DNA of 64,000 bases from assembly GCF_030209375.1 (NCBI RefSeq), contig NZ_JARVSC010000001.1, positions 558,001-622,000 of the forward strand. The letters run 5' to 3'. A model generated the notes under the pieces. That model did no database searches, was not told the origin of the DNA, and saw only the letters and a program-made list of their open reading frames with translations. Made by a program: the position numbers and the translations under genes. Below are positions 27,516 through 38,913 of the stretch, piece by piece. Position 1 is the first letter of the stretch, and each line of letters starts with the position of its first letter. This stretch comes from Plantibacter sp. ME-Dv--P-122b (GTDB taxonomy: Bacteria; Actinomycetota; Actinomycetes; Actinomycetales; Microbacteriaceae).

Positions 27516-28169
27516 ATGTCTAACACGAAGACCAGCAAGGGTCTGCTCGGCACCAAGCTCGGCATGACCCAGGTGTGGGACGAGAACAACAAGCTCGTTC
27601 CCGTCACCGTCATCGAGATCACGCCCAACGTGGTCACGCAGGTTCGCACCCCCGAGGTCGACGGCTACGACGCCGTGCAGATCGCGTACGGCCAGATCGA
27701 TCCCCGCAAGGTCAGCAAGCCTGACGCGGGTCACTTCGACAAGGCCGGCGTGACGCCGCGTCGCCACCTCACCGAGGTCCGCACCGCCGACGCATCCGAG
27801 TACTCGCTCGGCCAGGAGCTCACCGTCGACGGTGTCTTCGAGGCCGGCCAGAAGGTCGACGTCGTCGGCACTTCGAAGGGTAAGGGTTTCGCCGGTGTCA
27901 TGAAGCGTCACAACTTCAAGGGCATGGGCGCATCTCACGGTGCTCACCGCAACCACCGCAAGCCGGGCTCCATCGGCGCCTCCTCGACCCCGAGCCGTGT
28001 CTTCAAGGGCATGCGCATGGCCGGTCGTATGGGTGGCGAGCGCGTCACCGTGCTGAACCTCCGGGTTCACGCCGTTGACGCCGAGAAGGGCCTGCTGCTC
28101 GTCAAGGGTGCCGTTCCCGGCGCTCGTGGCCGTATCGTATTCGTCCGCACCGCAGTGAAGGGAGCGTAG
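27516..28169 (+). CDS. rplC: 50S ribosomal protein L3 (uL3)
   Basis: 217 residues, ATG with a GGAAGGAAG ribosome site. Starts [16 protein letters not shown]. The extended loop [20 protein letters not shown] reaches the peptidyl-transferase centre and carries the Gln/His region. Normal length for actinobacteria. An early 50S assembly protein. Confidence 0.98.
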   Translation: MSNTKTSKGLLGTKLGMTQVWDENNKLVPVTVIEITPNVVTQVRTPEVDGYDAVQIAYGQIDPRKVSKPDAGHFDKAGVTPRRHLTEVRTADASEYSLGQELTVDGVFEAGQKVDVVGTSKGKGFAGVMKRHNFKGMGASHGAHRNHRKPGSIGASSTPSRVFKGMRMAGRMGGERVTVLNLRVHAVDAEKGLLLVKGAVPGARGRIVFVRTAVKGA

Positions 28170-28173
28170 TTCC

Positions 28174-28839
28174 ATGGCTATCGCTACTCTCGACGTGCTC
28201 GACACCAAGCTCAAGAAGGCCGGCACCGTCGACCTTCCTGCCGAGGTGTTCGACGTTCAGACCAACATCCCGCTCATCCACCAGGTGGTCGTCGCGCAGC
28301 TCGCTGCCGCCCGCCAGGGGACGCACAAGACCAAGCGCCGCGGCGAAGTGTCCGGTGCCGGCCGCAAGCCGTTCAAGCAGAAGGGTACGGGTAACGCTCG
28401 TCAGGGCTCCATCCGTGCACCTCAGATGACCGGCGGTGGCATCGTCCACGGTCCAGTGCCCCGCAACTACGCGCAGCGCACCCCCAAGAAGATGATCGCC
28501 GCGGCTCTCCTCGGTGCCATCTCCGACCGCGCACGCGGCAGCCGCCTGCACGTCGTCGACTCCCTCTCGATCGGTGAGAAGCCGTCGACGAAGGCCGTGT
28601 CCGAGTACCTGACGAACGTCGCTTCCTCGAAGCACGTCCTGATCGTCCTCCAGCGCGACGACGAGCTCAGCCTCCGCAGCGTCCGCAACCTGCAGAACGT
28701 GCACGTGCTGTCGTACGACCAGCTGAACGCATACGACGTGCTCGTCTCCGACGACATCGTCTTCACCAAGGCCGCCTTCGAGGCATTCGTCGCCAGCAAG
28801 ACCGGCAACACGGCCGCAACCGAGGAGGTCTCGGCATGA
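28174..28839 (+). CDS. rplD: 50S ribosomal protein L4 (uL4)
   Basis: 221 residues. The tunnel-loop motif [25 protein letters not shown] is intact, with no macrolide-resistance change evident in the KPFKQKGTG core. Ends with a short Glu-rich tail. L4 is the S10 operon autoregulator in proteobacteria. Its stop overlaps rplW by ATGA. Confidence 0.98.
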   Translation: MAIATLDVLDTKLKKAGTVDLPAEVFDVQTNIPLIHQVVVAQLAAARQGTHKTKRRGEVSGAGRKPFKQKGTGNARQGSIRAPQMTGGGIVHGPVPRNYAQRTPKKMIAAALLGAISDRARGSRLHVVDSLSIGEKPSTKAVSEYLTNVASSKHVLIVLQRDDELSLRSVRNLQNVHVLSYDQLNAYDVLVSDDIVFTKAAFEAFVASKTGNTAATEEVSA

Positions 28840-29135
28840 CCGCGATCAACAAGGACCCGCGCGACGTCATCTTCGCGCCGGTCGTCTCCGAGAAGAGCTA
28901 CAGCCTGATCGACGAAGGCAAGTACACCTTCCTCGTCGACCCGCGCTCGAACAAGACCGAGATCAAGCTCGCCATCGAGAAGATCTTCGGTGTCGAGGTC
29001 GCTTCGATCAACACCCTCACCCGTCAGGGCAAGACCCGTCGCACCAAGTTCGGCACCGGCAAGCGCAAGGACACCAAGCGCGCCATCGTGTCGCTCAAGT
29101 CGGGTTCCATCGACATCTTCACGGCTGTTGGCTAA
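28836..29135 (+). CDS. rplW: 50S ribosomal protein L23 (uL23)
   Basis: 99 residues. Carries the family core [22 protein letters not shown] and [17 protein letters not shown]. Sits at the tunnel exit and is the docking site for trigger factor and SRP. Overlaps the rplD stop by four bases. Confidence 0.98.
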   Translation: MTAINKDPRDVIFAPVVSEKSYSLIDEGKYTFLVDPRSNKTEIKLAIEKIFGVEVASINTLTRQGKTRRTKFGTGKRKDTKRAIVSLKSGSIDIFTAVG

Positions 29136-29163
29136 GACGGCCGGGAACGAAGAGGAATAAGAA

Positions 29164-30003
29164 ATGGCTATTCGTAAGTACAAGCCCACGACTCCTGGTC
29201 GTCGCGGTTCGTCTGTCGCGGACTTCGCGGAGATCACCCGCACCACGCCGGAGAAGTCGCTGCTTCGTCCGTTGTCGAAGACCGGTGGTCGCAACAACCA
29301 GGGCCGCATCACGACGCGTCACATCGGTGGTGGCCACAAGCGCCAGTACCGTCTGATCGACTTCCGTCGCAACGACAAGGACGGCGTCAACGCCAAGGTC
29401 GCTCACATCGAGTACGACCCCAACCGCACCGCGCGTATCGCGCTGCTCCACTTCGTGGACGGCACCAAGCGGTACATCCTGGCTCCGAACAAGCTCAGCC
29501 AGGGCGACGTGGTCGAGTCGGGTGCCGGCGCGGACATCAAGCCCGGTAACAACCTGCCGCTGAAGAACATCCCCACCGGTACGGTCATCCACGCGATCGA
29601 GCTCCGTCCCGGCGGCGGCGCGAAGATGGCCCGCTCCGCGGGTGCATCGGTGCGTCTCGTCGCGAAGGACGGCCCGTACGCGCAGCTCCGTCTGCCGTCC
29701 GGTGAGATCCGCAACGTCGACCTGCGCTGCCGCGCCACCATCGGTGAGGTCGGCAACGCCGAGCAGTCGAACATCAACTGGGGTAAGGCCGGCCGGAAGC
29801 GCTGGCTGGGCGTCCGCCCGACCGTCCGTGGTGTCGCGATGAACCCGATCGACCACCCGCACGGTGGTGGTGAGGGCAAGACCTCCGGTGGACGTCACCC
29901 GGTCAGCCCGTGGGGCCAGAAGGAAGGCCGCACGCGCCACCCCAACAAGGAAAGCGACAAGCTCATCGTTCGTCGTCGTACCGCCGGCAAGAAGCGTAAG
30001 TAG
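29164..30003 (+). CDS. rplB: 50S ribosomal protein L2 (uL2)
   Basis: 279 residues. Begins [15 protein letters not shown]. The C-terminal [13 protein letters not shown] motif holds the conserved His close to the peptidyl-transferase centre, and it ends in a basic [10 protein letters not shown] tail. Full length. Links 23S domains and supports subunit association. Confidence 0.98.
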   Translation: MAIRKYKPTTPGRRGSSVADFAEITRTTPEKSLLRPLSKTGGRNNQGRITTRHIGGGHKRQYRLIDFRRNDKDGVNAKVAHIEYDPNRTARIALLHFVDGTKRYILAPNKLSQGDVVESGAGADIKPGNNLPLKNIPTGTVIHAIELRPGGGAKMARSAGASVRLVAKDGPYAQLRLPSGEIRNVDLRCRATIGEVGNAEQSNINWGKAGRKRWLGVRPTVRGVAMNPIDHPHGGGEGKTSGGRHPVSPWGQKEGRTRHPNKESDKLIVRRRTAGKKRK

Positions 30004-30015
30004 GAGTAAGAGAAG

Positions 30016-30297
30016 ATGCCACGCAGTCTCAAGAAGGGCCCCTTCGTCGACGACCACCTGCTCCGCAAGGTCGTCACGGCGAACGAGGCCAACAACAAGA
30101 ACGTGATCAAGACCTGGTCGCGTCGATCGATGATCATCCCGGCGATGCTGGGTCACACCATCGCCGTCCACGACGGTCGCAAGCACATCCCGGTGTTCGT
30201 CACCGAGACGATGGTCGGGCACAAGCTCGGCGAGTTCGCGCCCACCCGCACCTTCCGTGGACACGTGAAGGACGACAAGAAGGGCCGTCGCCGCTAA
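30016..30297 (+). CDS. rpsS: 30S ribosomal protein S19 (uS19)
   Basis: 93 residues, [18 protein letters not shown] start and [25 protein letters not shown] core. Lies in the 30S head near the A-site finger. Starts 12 bases after rplB. Confidence 0.98.
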   Translation: MPRSLKKGPFVDDHLLRKVVTANEANNKNVIKTWSRRSMIIPAMLGHTIAVHDGRKHIPVFVTETMVGHKLGEFAPTRTFRGHVKDDKKGRRR

Positions 30298-30323
30298 CGC
30301 GGTGACGTGAAGGAGGAAGAGAA

Positions 30324-30716
30324 ATGGTGGAGTCGATCGCCCGCGTGCGACACATCCGCGTCACCCCCCAGAAGGCCCGTCGTGTCGTCGCGCTCATCCG
30401 TGGCAAGCAGGCTCAGGAGGCCTTGGCCATCCTGAAGTTCGCACCACAGAGCGCCAGCGAGCCCATCTACAAGCTCGTTGCCTCGGCCATCGCGAACGCT
30501 CGCGTCACGGCCGACAAGGACAACGTGTTCCTTGACGAGCAGGACCTGTACATCGCGAAGGCGTACGTCGATGAGGGTGCAACCCTCAAGCGTTTCCGTC
30601 CCCGCGCACAGGGCCGCGCGTTCCGCATCCTCAAGCGCACCAGCCACATCACCGTCGAGCTCTCGACGCCTGATGAGACTGCCGGCGCTGCCAAGGCCAA
30701 GAAGGTGAGCAAGTAA
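30324..30716 (+). CDS. rplV: 50S ribosomal protein L22 (uL22)
   Basis: 130 residues. GGAGG ribosome site. Core [20 protein letters not shown] and the beta-hairpin [18 protein letters not shown] that lines the exit tunnel, plus a short Lys/Ala tail. One-base overlap (TAATG) with rpsC. Confidence 0.98.
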   Translation: MVESIARVRHIRVTPQKARRVVALIRGKQAQEALAILKFAPQSASEPIYKLVASAIANARVTADKDNVFLDEQDLYIAKAYVDEGATLKRFRPRAQGRAFRILKRTSHITVELSTPDETAGAAKAKKVSK

Positions 30717-31504
30717 TGGGTCAGAAAGTCAATCCATACGGCTTCCGTCTGGGAATCACGACCGACCACGTGTCGCGTTGGTTCTCCGACAGCACGAAGA
30801 AGGGTCAGCGTTACAGCGACTTCGTCGCGGAAGACGTCAAGATCCGCCGTCTGCTGGCGACCTCGCTCGACCGCGCTGGTGTCAGCCGCATCGAGATCGA
30901 GCGCACCCGTGACCGCGTCCGCGTCGACATCCACACCGCCCGTCCGGGCATCGTGATCGGTCGCCGTGGCGCCGAGGCCGAGCGCATCCGCGCAGACCTC
31001 GAGAAGCTCACGAAGAAGCAGATCCAGCTGAACATCCTCGAGGTCAAGAACCCCGAGGCCGACGCTCAGCTCGTCGCGCAGGGCATCGCCGAGCAGCTCT
31101 CCGCACGTGTGGCATTCCGCCGCGCGATGCGTAAGGGCCTGCAGGGTGCTCAGCGCACGTCCACCGTCAAGGGTGTCCGCATCCAGGTGTCCGGCCGCCT
31201 CGGCGGCGCCGAGATGAGCCGTTCCGAGTTCTACCGCGAAGGCCGTGTGCCGCTGCACACGCTCCGCGCGAACATCGACTACGGCTTCTACGAGGCGAAG
31301 ACCACGTTCGGCCGCATCGGCGTGAAGGTCTGGATCTACAAGGGCGACATCACCAACAAGGAGCTTGCTCGCGAGCAGGCCAACCAGAAGTCGACGCGTC
31401 CGGAACGTCGCGACGGTGGCGACCGCCCCCGTCGGAACGCCGGTCCGAGCAGCGCCCCCAAGGCAGCTGCTGAGGCGCCCGCCGCCGCAGGAGTTGAGGC
31501 ATAA
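30716..31504 (+). CDS. rpsC: 30S ribosomal protein S3 (uS3)
   Basis: 262 residues. [14 protein letters not shown] start, KH domain with [19 protein letters not shown], and the C-terminal domain [39 protein letters not shown] disordered Arg/Ala/Pro-rich tail of about 45 residues follows the usual end. Part of the mRNA entry helicase site. Confidence 0.98.
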   Translation: MGQKVNPYGFRLGITTDHVSRWFSDSTKKGQRYSDFVAEDVKIRRLLATSLDRAGVSRIEIERTRDRVRVDIHTARPGIVIGRRGAEAERIRADLEKLTKKQIQLNILEVKNPEADAQLVAQGIAEQLSARVAFRRAMRKGLQGAQRTSTVKGVRIQVSGRLGGAEMSRSEFYREGRVPLHTLRANIDYGFYEAKTTFGRIGVKVWIYKGDITNKELAREQANQKSTRPERRDGGDRPRRNAGPSSAPKAAAEAPAAAGVEA

Positions 31505-31506
31505 CC

Positions 31507-31926
31507 ATGTTGATCCCACGCAAAGTCAAGCACCGGAAGCAGCACCACCCCGGCCGTTCCGGCCAGGCGACCGGTGGCACCAAGGTGTCGTTCGGTGAGT
31601 TCGGTATCCAGGCCCTGACGCCCGCTTACGTGACCAACCGTCAGATCGAGTCCGCTCGTATCGCCATGACGCGTCACATCAAGCGTGGCGGAAAGGTGTG
31701 GATCAACATCTACCCCGACCGTCCGCTGACCAAGAAGCCCGCCGAAACCCGCATGGGTTCCGGTAAGGGTTCGCCCGAGTGGTGGGTCGCGAACGTCAAG
31801 CCGGGTCGTGTGCTGTTCGAGGTCGCCGGAGTCGATGAGACCCTGGCCCGCGAGGCGCTGACCCGTGCAATCCACAAGCTGCCCCTCAAGGCACGCATCA
31901 TCAAGCGCGAGGAGGGCGACGCATAA
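31507..31926 (+). CDS. rplP: 50S ribosomal protein L16 (uL16)
   Basis: 139 residues. [21 protein letters not shown] start, [27 protein letters not shown] core. Binds near the A-site tRNA elbow. Two bases after rpsC, and its stop overlaps the rpmC ATG by one base. Confidence 0.98.
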   Translation: MLIPRKVKHRKQHHPGRSGQATGGTKVSFGEFGIQALTPAYVTNRQIESARIAMTRHIKRGGKVWINIYPDRPLTKKPAETRMGSGKGSPEWWVANVKPGRVLFEVAGVDETLAREALTRAIHKLPLKARIIKREEGDA

Positions 31927-32261
31927 TGGCGATCGGATCCAAGGAGCTCACCCCCGTCGAGCTCGACACCTTTGAAGACCAGCGCCTCATCGAGGAGCTC
32001 CGCAAGGCCAAGGAAGAGCTGTTCAACCTGCGCTTCCAGTCGGCCACGGGGCAGCTCGAGAACCACGGCCGCCTGCGCGCCGTGAAGCGCGACATCGCTC
32101 GCATCTACACGGTCATCCGTGAGCGCGAGCTCGGCATCCGGGCCACGCCGACCGTCGAGGTCGTCGAGGCCAAGGCTGAGAAGAAGACCAAGAAGGCCAA
32201 GGCCGCACCGAAGTCCGAGGACACCGCTGCAGTCGACGCCGAGACCACGAAGGAGGCCTAG
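31926..32261 (+). CDS. rpmC: 50S ribosomal protein L29 (uL29), C-terminally extended
   Basis: 111 residues against about 65 in most bacteria. The two-helix core ([46 protein letters not shown]) occupies about 19-70. The rest is a Lys/Ala/Glu-rich low-complexity tail ([16 protein letters not shown]). Located at the tunnel exit, so the tail could reach nascent-chain factors (inference). Confidence 0.97.
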   Translation: MAIGSKELTPVELDTFEDQRLIEELRKAKEELFNLRFQSATGQLENHGRLRAVKRDIARIYTVIRERELGIRATPTVEVVEAKAEKKTKKAKAAPKSEDTAAVDAETTKEA

Positions 32262-32263
32262 AC

Positions 32264-32584
32264 ATGGCTACCGCTACTGACAAGGCCCCCGAGGGTCACG
32301 AGTCGGCCGAGCACGACGTCAAGGACGCCGCTGCTCGTGGCTACCGCAAGACCCGCCGTGGTCTGGTGACCAGCGACAAGATGGAGAAGACCATCGTCGT
32401 CGAGGTCGAGGACCGCGTGAAGCACCCGCTCTACGGCAAGGTCATCCGCCGCACCTCCAAGGTCAAGGCTCACGACGAGGCGAACTCCGCCGGCATCGGC
32501 GACCTCGTCCTGATCAGCGAGACCCGCCCCACCAGCGCCACCAAGCGCTGGCGTCTGGTCGAGATTCTCGAGAAGGCCAAGTAG
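32264..32584 (+). CDS. rpsQ: 30S ribosomal protein S17 (uS17), N-terminally extended
   Basis: 106 residues. An acidic/Ala extension of about 25 residues precedes the usual [36 protein letters not shown]-fold. Primary 16S binding protein. Two bases after rpmC. The extension start is not separable from an internal start, but no internal Met lies before the core. Confidence 0.97.
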   Translation: MATATDKAPEGHESAEHDVKDAAARGYRKTRRGLVTSDKMEKTIVVEVEDRVKHPLYGKVIRRTSKVKAHDEANSAGIGDLVLISETRPTSATKRWRLVEILEKAK

Positions 32585-32615
32585 GCCTCGCGGCTTACTG
32601 AGAGGAAAGCGAACA

Positions 32616-32984
32616 ATGCTTCAGCAAGAATCACGAGTCAAGGTCGCCGACAACACCGGCGCCAAGGAGCTCCTGACCATTCGCGTGCTCGGTGGCTCCG
32701 GCCGCCGCTACGCGGGCCTCGGTGACACCATCGTCGCGACCGTCAAGGACGCGATCCCCGGTGGCAACGTCAAGAAGGGCGACGTCGTCAAGGCGGTCAT
32801 CGTCCGCACCCGCAAGCAGACCCGTCGTTCCGACGGTTCATACATCAAGTTCGACGAGAACGCCGCTGTCATCCTGAAGGCTGACGGGGACCCCCGTGGT
32901 ACCCGCATCTTCGGACCGGTCGGTCGCGAGCTTCGTGACAAGAAGTTCATGAAGATCGTCTCGTTGGCGCCGGAGGTTATCTAA
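32616..32984 (+). CDS. rplN: 50S ribosomal protein L14 (uL14)
   Basis: 122 residues, exactly the common length. [20 protein letters not shown] start, [23 protein letters not shown] core. Contacts the 30S subunit and the silencing factor RsfS. AGAGGAAAG ribosome site. Confidence 0.98.
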   Translation: MLQQESRVKVADNTGAKELLTIRVLGGSGRRYAGLGDTIVATVKDAIPGGNVKKGDVVKAVIVRTRKQTRRSDGSYIKFDENAAVILKADGDPRGTRIFGPVGRELRDKKFMKIVSLAPEVI

Positions 32985-32987
32985 GTC

Positions 32988-33347
32988 ATGGCAAAGATCA
33001 AGAAGGGCGACCTGGTTCAGGTCGTCTCCGGCCCGAAGCAGGACCGCGGTGGTTACCGCGGCAAGCAGGGTCGCGTCATCGAGGTCCTGGCGGACAAGAA
33101 CCGGGTGATCGTGGAGGGCGTCAACTACGTCACGAAGCACTCCCGTGTCGGCCAGACCCAGCGTGGAACGAAGACCGGCGGCATCGAGACCGTCGAGGCT
33201 TCGATCCACATCTCCAACGTCGCGCTCGTCGACCCGGAGACCAAGGGCCCGACCAAGGTCGGCCACCGCAACGAGGAAGTCACGAAGGACGGCGTCACCA
33301 AGACGGTCCGCGTTCGTTACGCCAAGAAGTCAGGTAAGGACCTGTAA
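32988..33347 (+). CDS. rplX: 50S ribosomal protein L24 (uL24)
   Basis: 119 residues. KOW motif near the N-terminus ([29 protein letters not shown]) and the [24 protein letters not shown] core. Assembly-initiator protein. Stop overlaps rplE start by one base. Confidence 0.98.
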   Translation: MAKIKKGDLVQVVSGPKQDRGGYRGKQGRVIEVLADKNRVIVEGVNYVTKHSRVGQTQRGTKTGGIETVEASIHISNVALVDPETKGPTKVGHRNEEVTKDGVTKTVRVRYAKKSGKDL

Positions 33348-33931
33348 TGACCGACACAGAAGTGGCGACTGGCAAAATCCAGCCCCGTCTCAAGCAGAAG
33401 TACCGCGCTGAGATCCTTCCGCAGCTGCAGAAGGACTTCGGCTTCACGAACGTGCACCAGGTGCCCGGACTCGTGAAGGTCGTCGTCAACACCGGTGTGG
33501 GCGAGGCCGCTCGCGACAGCAAGGTCATCGACGGCGCTGTTTCGGACCTCACCAAGATCACCGGCCAGAAGCCGCAGGTCACCAAGGCACGCAAGTCCAT
33601 CGCGCAGTTCAAGCTGCGCGAGGGTCAGCCCATCGGCGCCCACGTCACGCTTCGTGGCGACCGCGCCTGGGAGTTCCTCGACCGCCTGCTGAGCCTCGCT
33701 CTTCCGCGTATCCGCGACTTCCGCGGTCTCTCGGACAAGCAGTTCGACGGCAACGGCAACTACACCTTCGGTCTCCAGGAGCAGTCCATGTTCCACGAGA
33801 TCGACCAGGACAAGATCGATCGTGTCCGCGGCTTCGACATCACCGTCGTGACCACGGCCAAGAACGACGACGAGGGTCGCGCGCTGCTCAAGGCGCTCGG
33901 CTTCCCGTTCAAGGCGGCTGAGTCCAAGTAG
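33347..33931 (+). CDS. rplE: 50S ribosomal protein L5 (uL5)
   Basis: 194 residues. [31 protein letters not shown] and [26 protein letters not shown] motifs. Binds 5S rRNA and the P-site tRNA. In most actinobacteria rpsN follows. Here a hairpin-rich spacer does. Confidence 0.98.
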   Translation: MTDTEVATGKIQPRLKQKYRAEILPQLQKDFGFTNVHQVPGLVKVVVNTGVGEAARDSKVIDGAVSDLTKITGQKPQVTKARKSIAQFKLREGQPIGAHVTLRGDRAWEFLDRLLSLALPRIRDFRGLSDKQFDGNGNYTFGLQEQSMFHEIDQDKIDRVRGFDITVVTTAKNDDEGRALLKALGFPFKAAESK

Positions 33932-33942
33932 GCTGAGCTTCT

Positions 33943-34008
33943 GCCCGGTCCTCGGTGTATGTCGAGGACCGGGCTTCCGCCCGTTCGGGGCACTCCTGCC
34001 CAGAACGG
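33943..34008 (+). promoter_or_regulatory. Double hairpin in the rplE-rpsH spacer (site where rpsN usually lies)
   Basis: Hairpin 1 at 33943-33974: GCCCGGTCCTCG pairs fully with its complement over an 8-base loop. Hairpin 2 at 33981-34008: CCGTTC/GAACGG with inner GGGCA/TGCCC and a CTCC loop. No reading frame for S14 is present. Could be attenuator, processing site or an S8-responsive element. Confidence 0.6.
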
Positions 34009-34076
34009 TTCAACCACCACAGGTCGGCACCCTTGCACAGGATGTCGAAACCTGGTGAACAAAGGAAACACTCGAT

Positions 34077-34475
34077 ATGACCATGACAGATCCGGTCGCA
34101 GACATGCTGACCAGACTGCGCAATGCGAACTCGGCGCACCACGACACCGTGTCGATGCCGCACTCCAAGCTCAAGGTGAACATCGCCGAGATCCTCAAGT
34201 CCGAGGGCTACATCTCCGGCTGGGAGGTCGCTGACGCGGCCGTCGGACAGACGCTCTCGCTGAGCCTCAAGTTCGGCCCGAACCGCGAGCGCTCCATCGC
34301 CGGCATCAAGCGCGTCTCGAAGCCCGGCCTCCGCGTCTACGCGAAGTCGAACGAGATCCCCAAGGTCCTCGGCGGCCTCGGCGTCGTCATCCTGTCCACC
34401 TCCAGCGGCCTCCTCACGGACCGCCAGGCCGAGAAGAAGGGCGTGGGTGGGGAAGTCCTCGCCTACGTGTGGTAG
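34077..34475 (+). CDS. rpsH: 30S ribosomal protein S8 (uS8)
   Basis: 132 residues. [32 protein letters not shown] start and the [26 protein letters not shown] ending. A second ATG two codons in is possible, but AAGGA at 34062-34066 fits the first. Primary 16S binder and, in proteobacteria, the spc operon repressor. Confidence 0.98.
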   Translation: MTMTDPVADMLTRLRNANSAHHDTVSMPHSKLKVNIAEILKSEGYISGWEVADAAVGQTLSLSLKFGPNRERSIAGIKRVSKPGLRVYAKSNEIPKVLGGLGVVILSTSSGLLTDRQAEKKGVGGEVLAYVW

Positions 34476-34481
34476 CCAGTC

Positions 34482-35018
34482 ATGTCTCGTATTGGAAGAC
34501 TCCCCATCGACATCCCGGCAGGCGTCACCATCGACGTCGCCGGTCAGAACGTCACCGTCAAGGGCCCGAAGGGTGAGCTCCAGCTCACCGTCGCGAGCCC
34601 CATCGAGGTCAAGCTCGAAGACGCACAGCTGCTGGTCACGCGTCCCGACGACGAGCGCAACTCGCGCTCGCTCCACGGCCTGACCCGCACGCTCATAGCG
34701 AACCAGATCATCGGCGTCACCCAGGGCTACACCAAGGGCCTCGAGGTCGTCGGAACCGGTTACCGCGTCGCTCAGAAGGGCAGCGCCGTCGAGTTCGCGC
34801 TCGGCTTCTCGCACCCCGTCACCGTCGAGCCGCCGGTCGGCATCACGCTGACCGTCGAGGGCAACAACAAGCTCACGGTCGCCGGTATCGACAAGCAGGC
34901 CGTCGGCGAGGTCGCCGCCAACATCCGTAAGATCCGCAAGCCCGAGCCGTACAAGGGCAAGGGTGTGCGCTACGCCGGCGAGATCGTGCGTCGCAAGGCC
35001 GGAAAGGCTGGTAAGTAA
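34482..35018 (+). CDS. rplF: 50S ribosomal protein L6 (uL6)
   Basis: 178 residues. [32 protein letters not shown] start and [25 protein letters not shown] end. Two duplicated domains. Sits at the base of the stalk near the GTPase centre. Confidence 0.98.
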   Translation: MSRIGRLPIDIPAGVTIDVAGQNVTVKGPKGELQLTVASPIEVKLEDAQLLVTRPDDERNSRSLHGLTRTLIANQIIGVTQGYTKGLEVVGTGYRVAQKGSAVEFALGFSHPVTVEPPVGITLTVEGNNKLTVAGIDKQAVGEVAANIRKIRKPEPYKGKGVRYAGEIVRRKAGKAGK

Positions 35019-35020
35019 CC

Positions 35021-35380
35021 ATGGCTCGTCCAACGAAGACTGCCGCACGTGGCCGTCGCCACACGCGTCTGCGCAAGAAGGTCGAGGGCACCGCGGTCCG
35101 TCCGCGCCTCGTCGTCAACCGTTCAGCCCGTCACGTGTTCGTGCAGGTTGTCGATGACACGAAGGGTCACACCCTCGTCTCCGCCTCGACCATGGAGGAC
35201 ACCCTCCGGACGTTCGACGGCGACAAGACCGCCAAGTCGCGCAAGGTCGGCGAACTCATCGCCGAGCGTGCCAAGGCAGCCGGCATCGACGATGTCGTAT
35301 TTGACCGTGGAGGCAACCGCTACGCAGGTCGCGTGGCAGCAATTGCCGATGGTGCTCGAGAGGGCGGATTGAACCTGTGA
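35021..35380 (+). CDS. rplR: 50S ribosomal protein L18 (uL18)
   Basis: 119 residues. [34 protein letters not shown] and the [24 protein letters not shown] ending. Binds 5S rRNA with L5. Its stop overlaps the rpsE GTG start by four bases. Confidence 0.98.
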   Translation: MARPTKTAARGRRHTRLRKKVEGTAVRPRLVVNRSARHVFVQVVDDTKGHTLVSASTMEDTLRTFDGDKTAKSRKVGELIAERAKAAGIDDVVFDRGGNRYAGRVAAIADGAREGGLNL

Positions 35381-36087
35381 GCGAAGACAACAAGCAGCAG
35401 CAAGAGCCTGTGGCGACCGTGGCCGAGGCCCCGGTCGAGACCGCGGCATCGACGGCGCCCACCGGCGACCGCGAGCCGCGCGAGGCGCGCCGCGGAGGCC
35501 GCGAGCGCAACCCCAACCGCGACCGCGGTAGCCGCGACAGCGACAAGAGCCAGTTCCTGGAGCGCGTCGTGACCATCAACCGTGTCTCGAAGGTCGTGAA
35601 GGGTGGTCGTCGCTTCAGCTTCACCGCCCTCGTGGTCGTCGGTGACGGCAACGGCATGGTCGGCGTCGGCTACGGCAAGGCTCGCGAAGTCCCGCTCGCG
35701 ATCGCGAAGGGCGTCGAAGAGGCGAAGAAGAACTTCTTCCGCGTCCCGCGCGTCGGCTCGACCATCCCGCACCCCACCCAGGGTGAGGCAGCAGCCGGTG
35801 TGGTGCTCCTGCGCCCCGCCGCCGCTGGTACCGGTGTCATCGCCGGTGGTCCCGTCCGCGCCGTCCTCGAGTGCGCCGGCATCCACGACGTGCTGAGCAA
35901 GTCGCTCGGTTCGTCCAACACGATCAACATCGTCCACGCGACCGTCACGGCGCTGAAGCAGCTCGAGGAACCTCGTGCCGTCGCAGCCCGTCGTGGTCTC
36001 GAGTTCGACCAGGTCGCTCCGGCCCGCCTGCTCCGTGCAGAGGCAGAGGCCGTTCAGGCGGCCGCTGCTGCGAAGGTAGGTGCCTGA
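35377..36087 (+). CDS. rpsE: 30S ribosomal protein S5 (uS5), N-terminally extended
   Basis: 236 residues. About 60 disordered Arg/Glu/Ala-rich residues precede the dsRBD-like core [46 protein letters not shown]. The VKGGRRF loop, site of spectinomycin resistance, looks wild type. A short Ala-rich tail ends the protein. The stop overlaps the rpmD ATG. Confidence 0.98.
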   Translation: MSEDNKQQQEPVATVAEAPVETAASTAPTGDREPREARRGGRERNPNRDRGSRDSDKSQFLERVVTINRVSKVVKGGRRFSFTALVVVGDGNGMVGVGYGKAREVPLAIAKGVEEAKKNFFRVPRVGSTIPHPTQGEAAAGVVLLRPAAAGTGVIAGGPVRAVLECAGIHDVLSKSLGSSNTINIVHATVTALKQLEEPRAVAARRGLEFDQVAPARLLRAEAEAVQAAAAAKVGA

Positions 36088-36269
36088 TGGCCCAGCTGAG
36101 GATCACCCAGATCAAGGGCAGAATTAGTGAGAAGCAGAACCAGCGCGACACGCTTCGCAGCCTGGGTCTCCGTCGCATCGGTGCTGTCGTCGTCCGCCCG
36201 GACAACGCACAGAACCGCGGCTACGTGAACACTGTTGCTCACCTCGTACAGGTTGAGGAGATCGACTAA
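36087..36269 (+). CDS. rpmD: 50S ribosomal protein L30 (uL30)
   Basis: 60 residues from ATG 36087. An upstream in-frame run inside rpsE is a shadow. [32 protein letters not shown] is the family signature. Stop TAA shares its last base with the rplO ATG, and the start overlaps the rpsE TGA. Confidence 0.97.
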   Translation: MAQLRITQIKGRISEKQNQRDTLRSLGLRRIGAVVVRPDNAQNRGYVNTVAHLVQVEEID

Positions 36270-36865
36270 TGGCTGAGAAGAACGAAACCACTGAGGAGAA
36301 GGCCCCCAAGGCCGCTGCCAAGGCAGCTCCGAAGACGGCTGCCGCGAAGGCCGAGCCCAAGGCGAAGGCGGCTCCCAAGGCTGCTGCAGCCAAGAAGCCC
36401 GCGAAGGACGAGCCCGCTGAGAAGCGCGAGCAGGTCCTGAAGGTGCACCACCTCCGTCCCGCCGCCGGTGCCAAGAAGTCCCGGATGCGCGTGGGTCGTG
36501 GTGAGGCGTCCAAGGGTAAGACCGCTGGTCGCGGTACCAAGGGTACGAAGGCGCGTTACAACGTCAAGGTCGGCTTCGAGGGTGGGCAGATGCCGCTGCA
36601 CATGCGCACCCCGAAGCTCCGTGGCTTCAAGAACCCCTTCCGCGTCGAGTACCAGGTCGTGAACCTGGAGAAGCTCGCCGAGCTGTACCCGAAGGGTGGC
36701 GACGTCACCACGGTGGACCTCGTCGCCAAGGGTGCCGTCCGGAAGAACGAGAAGGTCAAGGTTCTCGGAAACGGTGACATCTCGGTTAAGCTGAATGTCG
36801 CGGTCGACAAGGTCTCCGGCTCAGCTGAGCAGAAGATCGTGGCAGCCGGGGGCAGCGTCAAGTAG
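36269..36865 (+). CDS. rplO: 50S ribosomal protein L15 (uL15), N-terminally extended
   Basis: 198 residues. The normal start of L15 ([37 protein letters not shown]) begins near residue 55. Before it lies an Ala/Lys/Pro/Glu low-complexity extension built from KAAPK-like units. No start codon with a ribosome site lies at the core boundary, so the extension is probably translated. Followed by a hairpin and secY. Confidence 0.97.
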   Translation: MAEKNETTEEKAPKAAAKAAPKTAAAKAEPKAKAAPKAAAAKKPAKDEPAEKREQVLKVHHLRPAAGAKKSRMRVGRGEASKGKTAGRGTKGTKARYNVKVGFEGGQMPLHMRTPKLRGFKNPFRVEYQVVNLEKLAELYPKGGDVTTVDLVAKGAVRKNEKVKVLGNGDISVKLNVAVDKVSGSAEQKIVAAGGSVK

Positions 36866-36895
36866 CCCTCGGCCGGCTCCGCACAGGAGCTCACT

Positions 36896-36924
36896 CGGGT
36901 GGCCGGCATCATGCCGGTCACCCG
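36896..36924 (+). promoter_or_regulatory. Hairpin between rplO and secY
   Basis: CGGGTGGCCGGC pairs with GCCGGTCACCCG (one G-U pair) over ATCAT: a 12-bp stem ending 22 bases before the secY ribosome site. No T-tract. Attenuation or mRNA processing is possible. Confidence 0.55.
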
Positions 36925-36958
36925 GGCCGACCCCGCAACATCTCACAGGAGGCCCCTT

Positions 36959-38283
<1,325 letters not shown>

Positions 38284-38287
<4 letters not shown>

Positions 38288-38892
38288 GCGCGGCGTCCGG
38301 CAAGCCCCGTCTCCTCATCGTCGGTCCTCCGGGATCCGGCAAGGGCACCCAGGCGGCCTTCCTCGCGGAGCACTTCGACATCCCCGCGATCTCGACGGGC
38401 GACATCTTCCGCGCGAACATCAAGGAGGGTACGGCGCTCGGCAAGCAGGTCCAGGCGATCGTGAGCGAGGGCGGGTACGTCCCCGACTCCCTGACGAACG
38501 AGATCGTCCGCGACCGGCTCCACCAGCCCGACGCCGTCGAAGGGTTCCTGCTCGACGGGTACCCGCGGACCACCGACCAGGTCGTCGCTCTGGACGCACT
38601 GCTCGCTGAGAGCGACGCGAGCCTCGACGCCGTCGTGCAGCTGCAGGCCGACACGGAAGAGGTCGTCGCACGACTCCTCAAGCGTGCCGCCGAGCAGGGT
38701 CGCACCGACGACACGGAAGACGTCATCCGTCACCGGCTCGAGCTCTACGCGCACGAGACGGCTCCGCTGATCGAGGTCTTCACCGCCCGCGGGCTCGTCG
38801 TGGCCGTCGACGGTCTCGGCGAGGTGGACGAGGTCACCGCTCGGATCGACGCGGCCCTCGCTGCTCGAGGCATCGTCGTCCCGGCCGTCTGA
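38284..38892 (+). CDS. adk: Adenylate kinase
   Basis: 202 residues, TTG start overlapping the secY stop, with GAAGGG at 38271-38276. P-loop [13 protein letters not shown]-binding [13 protein letters not shown]-binding [10 protein letters not shown], and a short LID with [14 protein letters not shown]. All catalytic arginines and the P-loop Thr are present. Interconverts 2 ADP with ATP and AMP. Short-LID form as in actinobacteria. A diverged tandem copy follows. Confidence 0.96.
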
Positions 38893-38913
38893 CCCTCGGG
38901 CACGTCCATCACG

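Noticed and set aside
36899-36958. Upstream GTG start for secY
   Set aside because: It would run through a 12-bp hairpin and the ribosome site, and the residues are not SecY-like.
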